From Himantopus leucocephalus (lineage: Eukaryota > Chordata > Aves > Charadriiformes > Recurvirostridae): a DNA stretch of 64,000 bases. Each line of letters begins with the position of its first letter. Position 1 is the stretch's first letter. Below are positions 1 through 62,865 of this stretch, one piece after another. Made by a program: the position numbers and the translations under genes. Location: assembly GCA_003993805.1 (NCBI GenBank), contig RSEF01000003.1:106180138-106244137 (forward strand). The letters run 5' to 3'. The notes under the pieces were generated by a model that ran no database searches, was not told the DNA's origin, and worked only from the letters and a program-made list of their open reading frames with translations.

Positions 1-901
1 ACGAGTACAGAACGTGGCTAGTAAACACAGTAACACAGTACATTCCCTAAAATGTCAGGCTTAACAGGGCCCCAGGGATTCACAGTACAAGAGGACACGC
101 CGAGGCCAGAAGATGCACTGGCTGCGGCCCCAGCGCCCGGTGCCCTGCCCCAACAGCTCCCTGGAGCCTGCCCTTCCTCCGCACACAGCTGTTGCTGCGC
201 CGCCTTCTGAGCAGCCCTTGCCTTTCCCGCATCTGCCGCAGTAGTTGCCTGTACATTTAAATAGTTCAATTAATTACCAGCTTCTCAAGTTCAGGAACTA
301 TTTTACCTTACTCAAATAGTTTATTTAAAAATATATATATATAATATTCTCCAATTCAGAAAAGGATAGAACTTCCCACAATGTAACATTTTTTTATATA
401 TATATATAAAATATTTATGCATTCAGTGAATGGAAACAGTTTTACTGTATACATTTTTAATGTTGAACTCTATGCAAATCTGCATTACCTTAAAATATAC
501 CGTACTTCTGCAAATCAAAACAAGCAGGGAAAAAAACACTGCAGCTGTGCGCTGGGTTATAATACCTCACAGAAATGATATGAGAGTTTTTCTTTTGAAT
601 TTAAGAACTCACAAACAACATTTTACTTTGCGAGTGCATAAATAGAAGACTGAATACATTCTGGCTCTGTTACGCTGCACTGCCGTAGAGGTTACAAAAT
701 GTAAATATATTTATTCATTTTCAGTATTTCAGTGTTTCCAAGTCCACCTTTCATGATAGTGTTAAATAAATCATGGTCCTATCCTTCCAAACATTTCAAC
801 ACTCTTTAAAAAACAAAAACAAACAAACAAAATTTTAAAGTGAAATGTCCTCCTTCATTGAAGTGTTAGATCATATTTTAAATTACTGCACTCCCACACA
901 A

Positions 902-951
902 TATTTTATATATATATATTTTTTAAATATATATATATTTATATATATAAA
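902..951. repeat. (AT)n-rich low-complexity block
   Basis: About 50 bases of alternating A and T with short T and A runs. Similar shorter blocks occur at 329-345 and 391-419. They lie in the presumed distal 3' UTR. Confidence 0.85.
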
Positions 952-3683
952 GAGACCAAATAGGAGACTACATTTTTTACTGTCAATATGTTTAACATCG
1001 CATACTGTAGTTGTATAAAACATGCATTTTCTGGGATAATTATGAACACATCATGAATGAGCCCACATAAATTATATTTTTTGTACAACTCCAAGTTAAA
1101 AAAAAAAAAGTCAGATTAAGTGCCTCTGAGGCCCTTTCTTCCCAGCTATCAGTTCTCAAAACACACTACTGAAATATTTATCTATGCCTACCAGCTATGT
1201 GCTAGAGAACCGGATTTAAAATTTTAAAATACATCTACAGTATGTTTTAGTTTTCTTAAAGTTTGTGACAGTCCTTGGATATTGTGTTGTGTAATGTAAA
1301 AATAGTCACAGATTCTTTTTTTTTTTCCCCAGAAATAAAAAACACATCCAGGAGAGTACGCAAAAACAAGGCAAAATGAAGTTTCATAGCACTTAATGAG
1401 GGTTAATATAAGTCAATAACTAATATTGAGGTTTGTGAAAAGGGCTGGATGAGCAGTTACATGTACAAGCAAATGGTCTAGTAATTCCAATGGTATCGGA
1501 CGCTGTTTCTGTAACCAACGCTTCTCCACCCTTAAAACCAGTCGATATACATTCAAAATAGGCTGACGTTGATATACTTACTAGGTGTAAAAATAGTGCA
1601 CTATTTTTTCTGCCACAAAGCAAAATTGCATCCTAAGAGCTGGTAAACCTTCTTCTTTCCTTAAATAGAGAGAATGGGCAAAAAACTTGAAAAAAATTAA
1701 ATTAAGGCAATTAGACAGGTAAAACAGGACTGCCCATGATGATGTAAGCTGAAACTAGTATATACTTCAAACTTGTATCAGCTGCTGAACACTGACATGC
1801 AGCTTTTGATAGACGTGTATGAATGATATAAACTTCAACATTATGGCTTTATACAAGTGCATAGTTGCAACTGCAATAAGTAACGGTATCTGATTAATAA
1901 GCATAAAAAAATAAAGTGGAAAGATTTTAAAAACCCTCTTGCAGTATTACAGTACAATATATATACACAGTATAATGGTCACTTCTTACAGATGCAGTCT
2001 ATACCACTACGGTGGATCTTCCTCCTGTTCTTCTTGCAGACATGCTGGTGGCATCTTTATGAAAGCTGAAAAGTCAGTTTCTTCCGTTTTAATATCCATT
2101 CCTCTCGATCCTTTTATGAAATGTAGTGTATGTGTCTTGCCAAGAAAGCGTTTGTGGAATAGAGTTTAAAAGGTTACCTAACATATCCTTTTACTATTTA
2201 CCAACCATTCGTCATTTGATCAGTCACTCAGGAGAATACAGGAAAACCCTCAGAGATTAGTAATTTATATTGCAGCAAAAATGTAAACCTCTGATATATA
2301 TAGCACAATCTCTCAGGAAAATATATAATTTTAATATATTTTGGGATATGTTTCAGTCTTGCTGTAACGGGAAGAAAATTATCACCTTGAATTGTGTCTG
2401 CATTCACGGAAAGCAGTTAGCTGAAAAAGAAGCAGGAAGCTTGGTCAGTAATTGCAACAAATGTAAATCTGACAAAAATATACTTCCTCGAAGTCTTCAG
2501 TTAAGATGGGCTCATCAGCGAACTTGGCAGAAACGTCACTCCTCTGCATTCTACAGCATCGTTATTTAAGTATAGTACATCCTTACGCATTATGATCCCA
2601 AATCAATTAAACCCCCTTGCAATATATGAGGGTAAAGTACAATACGCACAATCTAATAGTAACTTTTAAAAGATTAGTAATTTGTGCGCTTTTAATACAT
2701 AAAGATGCAATATATTTAATTAACGTAATGCTTGTTACTGTAAACACTGAGCCAGTTAAATTCTACAAGAGCCGGTACCTCAGTTAATGGAGCACTCAGC
2801 TGAGGTACAGCCCTAGTGCTGCTGTCATCGCCCATTCTTTTGTAAGGCTGAGACACGCCTGTCGTACTATTTAAAAAGAATTCTTAGGAATTTAACATTT
2901 AGGGTTTTTTTCTGTGTAAACATAAGATTGCATCAACATGTAGAATGATTAAACATTGAGAACTATAAAATAGTTATCACTATTTCCAGTACATTCACAC
3001 TGCATATTTAAGTAAGCCATGGGACAAATTAGATTAATTAAACGGCCGTATCTTTTCTAAAGCAGTCAAGGAAACTGTATCACAGAATCTGCAAAGCTCA
3101 TTTGTTTATCTAGTTTTCAAAGCATGGTTAGGTACCCCGAAAGCACAGCACTGCAAAGGAAAGCCAAGTCAAATTCACTTCATAACACAGGTAGAAAAGC
3201 AAAATGCAGAACTCCGGTGATTTCATGTCTGCTAGCCGTACGCCAGTCAGTTTATGTTAAAAGCTTAAAAATGAAAAAGTATTTGTAAATACCAATTCTA
3301 TTTCAGCTAAACATCCCTTTTAGCCTTCAAAAATCATCTGTGGAGGTTAGCAGTATTAGCACTATAGATGAGCAACAGCTCTGAAAACAGCAGATTTTTT
3401 TTTTCAGGCAGGCAGACATGAATTTTGAAAAAAGATCTAAAATTAGAAAAATAAAAGCACTGACAAGGGCAACAACTTCGTTTTAACGAAGATGACTCCT
3501 CTAAAAATCTGTCGACATCATGAACATAATCTCATTTTTACTGTTTAAGATACTAAAATGAGATCTTGTATTTTCTCTGCTTTGAGAAACAAAATCCAAC
3601 ATAGCATGCTGTATTCAAAGGCAAACAAATCCATTCCTCTCTGTTTAGATTTACCCCTTATACTTCTTCAGAAATCAAAAACA

Positions 3684-3727
3684 TCGTCATCATCATCATC
3701 ATCACCATCAATATCATCAACATCATC
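3684..3727. repeat. imperfect (ATC/GAT)n trinucleotide repeat
   Basis: On the plus strand mostly CAT/ATC units with five uninterrupted repeats near 3688-3704 and interrupted ones after. Read on the minus strand in one frame it gives an Asp run. Confidence 0.85.
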
Positions 3728-5073
3728 AAATGACCAATCCCAGTCCTTAAATGCCAGATCAAGTAATCTGCAACAGGAGGGTTTGATGTTTAATGTGTGT
3801 CACGCTTCTATAAAAGACTTCAAAATTCCATTTGTTATCACTAAACCTTTTTAAGTAAAAGACTGTATTAAGGTAGGTGGGTTCCTTCCTTTGCCTGTCC
3901 TGGAATATGAAGATTCAGTTAGCGTTCATGTAAGCCAGGAATATTGTATTCATTGGAAATTTATCTCACAAATCATTCAATTCTATAGAACACTTACCAT
4001 TATTGATTTTCCCCCCCCAAATTTCAGTAGAAAAGACCAACACGTACATTTCATAAAATTAACTGCTTTCCGTTTCGCTGCTGTTCTTGTTGACAGAGGT
4101 GCAGTTTAATGCTCTCCTGCTATCCCTTTCCAGACAATAACACAAGGCTAACAATTTTTCCAATAAAATGAAATAATTTTGATTGCTGAACAGAACATCA
4201 AATAAAATAGCATCATCTGAATTTACAAACAAATACAGCAGGATTTTACTATATCCCAAATACTGTGGGACTACACTATACAGCTACCCCGTACCTCATT
4301 ATTTAAAGCTAAGCGACGCCAAAAAAGAGGACTTGTTCTTTAGGCGTCGCTGCCTGCGCTCCTTCTATGGTCAATATAGAACAAAGAAAGCAAGCGAGGC
4401 AAACCTTGTCAGCAAATGAGTCATTTTACCTATTTTAGGCATTTATTTTGGGATGGGATGAATCATTGTCTAGAAGCATTGGTCTCTTTCTGTTGTTATC
4501 GAAGGATCTTAGACAAATATCTTAAGTACTAACTTCTCTATTGCTATAGCTACAAGAAATGAAACCCAGTCTAGTCATCTCTCCAGTGAGCCCAGTGGAT
4601 TTTAAATCCGGATTATATGTGCTAACCATAGGAGGCAGAGATAGAAACCTTACCCTAACGGAGCGCTCAGTGTGTTTGAACTAAAACATGCTACAGTGTT
4701 TAATATAGTTAATCACATGCTTTAAACAAAATGGGTTTCAGGGTTTTTTTGGGTGTTCAGGTTTTAAATTTTTTACACTTTTAAATGTGATATATCCCTG
4801 AAAAGGCTCAATAGTCATTTATTATATGAGCTATGGCTATTGTAATTTCTAAAACACTTAAAGAATTTATTAGGCATTAATATATATTGAAGTTGGGTTT
4901 TTTTTAATTTGGAATTATCTGTTTGGCACAATCCAACTGAATGGATAAGCAGAAATTGTAAGGTCTGTATCAAAAAATGGTTTGCCCTTTCTTAAATCAT
5001 CACAAAGAACAACAGCCGTGAAAACCTCAGAGAAACAATCACTGTGTGAAATTCCTATCAGGGATAGCATTTA

Positions 5074-5695
5074 TAGGACCATGCAGGTTGGAAGGCACCT
5101 CAGGAGGTCTCTCGCCCAAGCTCGCGCTCAAAGCAGGGTCAGCTGCAAGGCCAGCCCAGGCTGCTCAGGGCTTTGTCCCGTCAGGTCCTGAAAGCCTCCA
5201 GGGATGGAGCCCGGCCAGTCTCACCAGCCTGCCTCCCTCCCTGCCCGCCTCTCTGCGTTGGCTTTTCCTTCTATCCAGTCGGAACCTCTCTTGGTTCAAC
5301 TGAGCTCCTTGTCTCTCACCCTCCCACCACGCAGCACTGAAGAGCCGGGCTCCGTCTCCTCCATGCCCTCCCCACAGGCAGGGGCAGGCTGCTATGATAC
5401 CCACCTGGAGCTGTCCTTCACCCAGGTTGAACAAGCCCAGCTCCTTCAAGCCTCTGCTCTGACCACCCTGGTGGCCTCCGCTGGACTTGCCCCAGTTTGT
5501 CAATGTCTGGCTTGAACTGGGGGCCCAAATGCAGAGGCACTATCTCGCTGCAGACTAAGGAGTGAACAGAGGGGGATAACCTCTTCCCCCAACTGTCTGG
5601 CTGCACTCCTCTTGGTGCAGTCCCAGTGTCTGCCTTGCTGCCAGGGCACACTGCTGGCTCGCCTCCAGCTTGTCCCCAGCCACTCAGTCCCCAGA
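5074..5695 (-). mobile_element. CR1 LINE fragment, 3' part, old
   Basis: Read on the minus strand, this is a worn 3' portion of a CR1 element. It shows the element's closing block near 5076-5110 (plus-strand reading AGGTTGGAAGGCACCTC) and the typical block around 5490-5530 and 5645-5665 (GGGCACACTGCTGGCTCG). It is much more GC-rich than its surroundings and its frames are broken. It has the same orientation as ROCK2 and splits the presumed UTR. Confidence 0.8.
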
Positions 5696-8209
5696 TTTAA
5701 CTGGTAGCTACATCTGCATTCTTAGTAAAGTTCCTAACACAAAATTAATTATTCCATAAGGTAAGCCCTTGCACAAACGCCTCACAGAAGCACCAGTCAG
5801 ATATAAATTGGCCACAGCATTTACAGTAATTTGTAGGTATGTGGTTTCTAATTAAAAATATTTAAATTCATACAAATTTCCACTGGTTTGACAGACCTGC
5901 ATTAGTAAGATGATAGGTGACGTGACCTCACAGAACTACACTTTTCCATCTGTTAGGTATACTTGCAAAGCTAACTTGGTAAGTTTAGCTGCAAAAATAA
6001 AATGGCTTACACACAAAAATATTCATTCTCCTCCTTTTCCCACCATTATAAAATATACAGATAGAAAAAAACCCCAACAATATTCAAGACTGATTTGTAG
6101 TGGAGGAGGACCACAACTAAAAGGAATGGTAAGAGTAAATACTGTGTTACGAAAGCATTTTGTAAAAAAGGTCATGAAGATTGGAAGAAGGGTGTTAGAA
6201 GGAGAAACATTATTTTCAGAGCACCTAAGAAGAGCTGTGGAAAAAGAAACAGAAATTATAATATACCCTTTATGTGTCAACAGTAAGAAACAGAATAACT
6301 AATGAATTAGAATGTAAACACTATGCAGAAGAAAAGTATTTTGCTCATCCCTGAAGTTGTCATGAATATCTCCTTGATTCATGCTTCAATCCAATCATTG
6401 GTACTTTGGTTAGTTTTGCACAAAGAAACTCTTCTATAATCAGTCCCTAAAAGTAGCAACTAAAAAACTTTTTTGCCTTCATGGTTATAATAAAAATCTA
6501 ATCATTTAAAATCCAAATTATGAGGTCTGACTTTATTTTAATTATGTAAAGTAAATGACCAAAAATTAGACTGTATGGAAGTTAGAAGGGAATATAAATT
6601 AAGTTACTTTGAGTTCTTTCACTAGGCATTTCCACACATTAAAATACCAGTATTTTAAGATCTAACTCTTTGTAGCATAAGGCTGGTTTTGTGATAACAA
6701 CATCACGGTAAGACAGAGCACACTTTCACTGCGTTCCCCGCTGTAACTCTGGCAACTCACCCAACCCAATCTTCAACCAGCCAGCCTAAATATTGGTGGC
6801 AATCTGGTCGCAAAAACAAGGAGAGCAATACTGCCTAGCCACTGCCAAATTACCTCTCCAGGGAAAAATGTTAAGCCCTTGCTGAACTGTCCATTGCTGC
6901 TGGAATACCCCAACAAACAAAACAAGTCAGACCAAACTTTTCACAGCTGTCAACAACTTGCAACTGATACAAGCAAGTATTAGCCACTACTGTAGGTGGT
7001 GAAAAAAGGAAACTGAAAAACCCCAGAAATTCTGTACTGTGCAGTCATGTAAGCACTACCTGCAGAATGTCATCCCTTCCCCAACACTGTATAGGATTTT
7101 GCTTCTTAAAACTGATCCAGTAATAGATTACTGGGGTTTGTATAGACATTTTGTTCCCAAATCAGAGGAACTTGATCAGACTGTTCTTTTAGGAATCATG
7201 AGACATGAGCATGAGTCCTTCTAGGCTGAATAAGGAATTGAAACCAATTCTCCCATCTTTTGGTAAGTGCTCCAGCTACTTGACCAAAAGGTGATGACCC
7301 TCCTCCCATCTTCCTGCTCTCTTGCAAAAAGTGCAAGTGATGCTCAGACAGGTGCCTATGACTGCAGCAACAGGCCCCATGCTGTGGGACCCGCATGGGC
7401 AAAGACGAAGAAGTGACATTCATCTGAACTAGCTTTTCACTGTAGATGTCCAAGAGCATGCTGTATGCTCCTTTTCTACACTAGGAGGACATGAATCCTG
7501 AAAACAACTCTTCCTAAGTATCAACTGTAAATGGAGTCAGACATAGATATATACATTTGGTCAGATGAAACACACAATAACATACAAATTTGCAATCAGG
7601 TGTCTCACCTTAGAGCGGGGCAGGAATTCAAACACATGCCTCAAAATCAAGCAATAAGAAACAAAAGACACAGTCTTCTGCTATGCGTAAGGCCTTTGAG
7701 ACTGCTTTTTGAGGGTACCTAATTCTCTCCAATGTTCATCAGAACCGCAAGCACCTAACTTTGTTGCTCAGCTTCAAATCAGGTACAGTAGTGGCCATCC
7801 TGAAAACTGTTAAAACTCTTTTCTTTGGTTTTTTTGTTTTTTTTTTTTTAAAAACTTCACATCCCTCTCACTGACTCTTTGCCTAGTTAAACCTCATTTT
7901 CCCTACCAGCTGCCAGTTCACAGGAATGGTTAGGTTACAGACGATGCTACAAGTTCTGCCTATTACACGTAAGAACAAGGGGATACATTATCAGTACAGT
8001 GGGGTTAACTAACAGGTAATGCAAGGTCCTTTGCACAAGGGAACAAACATAGTGGCTCTTCTTATAACTTAACTGAGGCTTATAGAAGATGGCATGCTAC
8101 ATCACACGTCAGTGGTCAACATTATTTGTGGTCAACAGTCCTCATCAAAATATACAACAATAATTGTAGTAAAATGTTTAAAACAATAAACTAAATAGCA
8201 GCTCTTGTG
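5696..8209 (-). other. ROCK2: proximal ROCK2 3' UTR
   Basis: This stretch directly follows the stop codon on the minus strand and has no convincing exon, so it is most simply the 3' UTR. It is AT-rich, holds a poly-T run near 7828-7850 (poly-A on the transcript), and one AATAAA on the minus strand at 6532-6537 that could serve as an early polyadenylation signal. Mammalian ROCK2 has a UTR of several kilobases, which fits. The 3' end is not proven. Confidence 0.6.
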
Positions 8210-59169
<50,960 letters not shown>

Positions 59170-60559
59170 TTAATTGAGTTCTAAAATCATAACTAACAAC
59201 TTTCTTAAAACTACTACAGTAAGACTGATTATATATTATTCAAGCATGCATTACATTCCTAGCAGGCAAATCAAACAAGCTCTCAAGTATGTTTATAAAC
59301 CAGTCACCGCAAAGGAGCTAACACATACTGACTGGCTCCAAGTTGGTCTATAAACAGTACAGATACATTACCACTGATTAGTGGCACTGGGACTTAAACT
59401 GGAGTAGTAGTTTTAATCTTAACCAGTAGGTAATCTTACTTATTAAACACCGATTTAGATACTCAGTTCAGTCAATCTGTTTTTCTCATTTCCATTACAC
59501 TTCTTCTGCATATTAGGAAAACTTTTTTTATGTTTGTATTATCCATATTATTGCTTTGCTCACATTCTCTCTACCTTCTCATTCTGGATATTCAAAAACC
59601 CACGGCACATTTTTCTTCTTGGAAGCAAGACATGACCTAAACTTAAGAAGATAATTCACCACATAATGCAACCCCACCAAAACTAGATTATTTTTTCTAA
59701 GTGACTCAATAGAAGACAAGCCAGAAGTCTACATGCCGTTCTGCTACCAATTATCAATGCCTCCATAGAAAACAATTGAGACCTCTTAAAATGGCAAGGG
59801 ATGAGATCATCAAAAACTAAACTAAAAATAGTACTTGAAATGCCTGTTACAAGAATTAACTCAATCCCACCTTTCAGCAACCTAGAAAAACTTAAAAAAT
59901 TAGTCTTCAAAACACACAGCCCTTTCCAGTTACACAAGGACAAACAAAAATAAAAATTAGATTAAAATACTAAGTAGAGCCAGGGACTCCATTCATACTC
60001 AGCATCTCCAGTGTTCTGCCTGAACCGGTAGTTTTGCTCACTGCTCTAAGAACAAAATCCTGAGATTGTTTCTTCAAGTTTTTGAGCCTTGACAGGACAT
60101 CACAGAGATTTAAGTCAGAGACCACAGCACGTTTATTAATAGGCAGCCAGTAGAACGAGACAGCTTTGCAGGCTTCTTAATAACTGAGGCTACAGCTAGG
60201 AACCTGCTGATTTTGTATTTTTTTTCTTAATATACCTGGGAAAGGGTAATTTCTGTTGCAAATCTCACTAAAACTATTCTACCTGTTCTAATAATATATC
60301 TACTCGGATAGAGTTAAAGGCAAAGCCCAAGATTATTAAATACATTTTGAATGCCAGATTGTCCTATACACAAATAAGACTACCTCATCTGTGGAGATGT
60401 TGCTTCTTACCACAAAAATCATTAATGATTAAGCATATTTTCAAAATTAAGAGATTCAATTGCCTGTTTGTTTTTTTTAAACTCCTAACGAATGAAAGTG
60501 TCTTGGGAAGTATCAGTAGCAGTCATTAGATCGTATGGAAAACATGACTTGCTCAAGAG

Positions 60560-60675
60560 ATGCCCATTCAAAGGCATTCTTGACAGGCTACAGAAGTGGA
60601 CAGAGAAGAATATCACACAGTTCAACGAGGGGAAATGCCAAGTCCTGCGTCTGGGGAGGAATAACCCCAGGTGTA
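60560..60675 (+). mobile_element. small internal CR1 fragment
   Basis: Plus strand encodes DRLQKWTEKNITQFNEGKCQ, the CR1 ORF2 segment just after the reverse-transcriptase core, and ends at GGAATAACCCCAGG. It has neither 5' part nor 3' end. The same segment occurs again in the neighbouring copy (62055-62160), so the two are separate insertions or rearranged pieces. Confidence 0.8.
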
Positions 60676-60929
60676 TTTGTGTGATTTTCTACACAGATGA
60701 TTGCCCTCTACTAAAGGCCACAGAACACAAGCTTGCCTTACTATTTGGTATTAATTGATAGGAAAACATTATTAGCATCTCACTAGGATCATCTGTTACA
60801 TGAGGATTACATTTATTATATTTGATGTAACTATTATATAACATCAGAGCCTCACAGATGCATTAAAACATTGCATAAAGCATAAAACTTCAAAAAAGGT
60901 GAAAATTCAAAAAGGTCCATCCATTCCAA

Positions 60930-62865
60930 CAAATAGGAAATCAAGCAAAGGCGGCAGGAGGCCTGCATGGATGAGTAAGGAGCTCCTCGCTGAACTCAGA
61001 CATGAAAAGGAAGAGCACAAGAGGTGGAAGAAGAGGCAAGTGACCCAGGAGGAAGACAACTGCTGTCTGATCATGCAGGGGTAGGGTTAGGAAAGCCAGG
61101 GCTGACCCGGAGGTGAATCTGGTGAAGGATGTGAAGGGCATCAAGAAAGGGTTCTGCAAGTACATAAGCAGCAAAAGGAAGACTAGGGAATATGCGGGCC
61201 TGTTGCTAACGGAGCAGGGGAGCTGGTCACAAAGGACATGCAAAAGGCCAAGGTACTCAGTGCCTTCTTTGCCTCAGTCTTTACTGGTAAGACCAGCCTT
61301 CAGGAATCCCAGGCACCTCAGACCAGAGCAAAAGTCTGGAGATAGGAAGACTTAAACTTGGTGAAAGAGGACCAGGTGCCAGGAGCACTGAAACAAATTG
61401 GACATGTAGAAGTCCACGGGCCCTGACAGGATGCCCCCACGAGTGCTGAGGGAGCTGACTGATGTCATTGAGAGGCCACTCTCAGTCTTTGAAAGATAAT
61501 GGCAACTGAGAGAGGTTCCTGAAGACTGGAAAAGAGCAGACATCACTCCTGTCTTCAAGAAGGAAGATTCAGAGAACTGCAGGTGGGCCAGCTTCACCTT
61601 GATGCCTGGGAAGGTGATGGAGAAAATGCTCCATTTCCAAACACACAAAGGACAAGAAGGCACTGGGAGTAGTCAGCATGGATTTACGAAGGAGCAATCA
61701 TGCCTGACAAGCTGACAGCCGCCTATGATGAAGTGACTAGAGTGGTGAACAAGGAGAGAGCAGCGGATGCTGTCTACCTCGATGTTGGTAAGACTTTCAA
61801 TACTATCTTCTGTAACATCCTCAAAGACAAGCTGAAAAGTACAGGTTATATGAATGAAGTGGATGAAAAACTGGTTGAAAGGCTAGGCCCAGAAGATTGT
61901 GATCAGTGGCACAAAGTCCAGTTGAAGGCCAGTCACTAGTAGTGCACCCAGCACTCAACGCTAGGCCAATAGTTAACATTTTCATTACACCTGCTGCACC
62001 CTGCAGGCAATACAAAACCATGGGGAGAAGCTGACACACCAGACAGTTGTACTGCCGTTCAAAGGAACCTTGACAGGCTGGAGAACTGGACAGAGAGGAA
62101 TATCACAAAGCTGAACAAGGGTAAATGCCAAGTCCTGTATCCGGGGAGGAATAACCCCAGACAGCAGGTACAGCCTGGGGCCTGACAAGCTGGAAAGCAG
62201 CTTTGCAAAGAAGGACCTGAGGGTCCTGGTGGACAACAAGGTGACCATGACCCAGCAATGCACCCTCCCACGAAAAAAAGGCCAACAACAAACATCCTGG
62301 GCTGCATTAGGGAAAGCATTGTCAGCGGGTAAAGGGAGACAATCCTTCATCTCTACTCAGCACTGGTGAGGCCACACCTGGAGTGCAGTGTCCACCCCTG
62401 GGCTCCCTAAACCAAGAAAGGCAGGGACTTACTGGAGTGAGTCAGCAAAGGGCCAGGAAAATTAAAGGCACTGGAGCACCTCTCATAAGAGGAGAGGCTC
62501 AGAGAGCTGGGACTCTTCAGCCTGGAGAAGAGAAGACTCAGAGCAGGGGATCTCATCAATATGTATAATTACCTGATGGGAGGGAAGGAAGAAAAAGTAG
62601 TGCTCACTGACAGCACAAGAGATAATGGGCACAAGTGTGAAATTCCATCTGAAGACAGGAAAACACTTTTTTCCCGGTGAGGGTGGTCAAGCACTGGAAC
62701 AGGTTGCCCAGAGAGATTGTAGAGTCTCCATCAGTGGAAATACTCAAAACCTGACTGCACATGGTCCTGGGCAACCTACTCTAGCTCATCCTGCATTGAG
62801 CAGGGGTATTGGACCAGGTGATCTCAAGAGGCCCTTGCCAACCTCAACCATTCTCTGATGTAACA
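60930..62865 (+). mobile_element. CR1 LINE, 5'-truncated and internally deleted
   Basis: About 1.9 kb in plus orientation, antisense to ROCK2. Pieces of ORF2 can be followed: SKRKTREYAGLLL near 61170, AADAVYLDVGKTFNT near 61760, LDRLENWTERNITKLNKGKC near 62070, then the tail and the closing block (about 62800-62860). The GVPQGS and FADD core motifs are degraded or deleted between about 61930 and 62040. It cannot encode an active enzyme. Confidence 0.9.

Larger units (their letters stand above)
1..5073 (-). other. probable distal ROCK2 3' UTR and 3' flank
   Basis: No gene could be supported here. It holds AT-rich simple sequence (329-345, 391-419, 902-951), a (GAT)n block (3684-3727), and AATAAA signals on the minus strand at 4866-4871, 4818-4823, 4442-4447, 710-715 and 320-325. 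Any of these could end the ROCK2 transcript. In mammals SLC66A3 lies convergent on this side; I see no exon of it. A GC-rich patch (60-240) stands out at the left edge. Two short exon-like frames on the minus strand (3668-3767, 2007-2165) are listed under findings. Confidence 0.4.

Noticed and set aside
3558..3854. 98-codon plus-strand frame with a Ser run
   Set aside because: The Ser run is the plus-strand reading of the trinucleotide repeat. The minus-strand frame is the more protein-like one and is listed as a finding.
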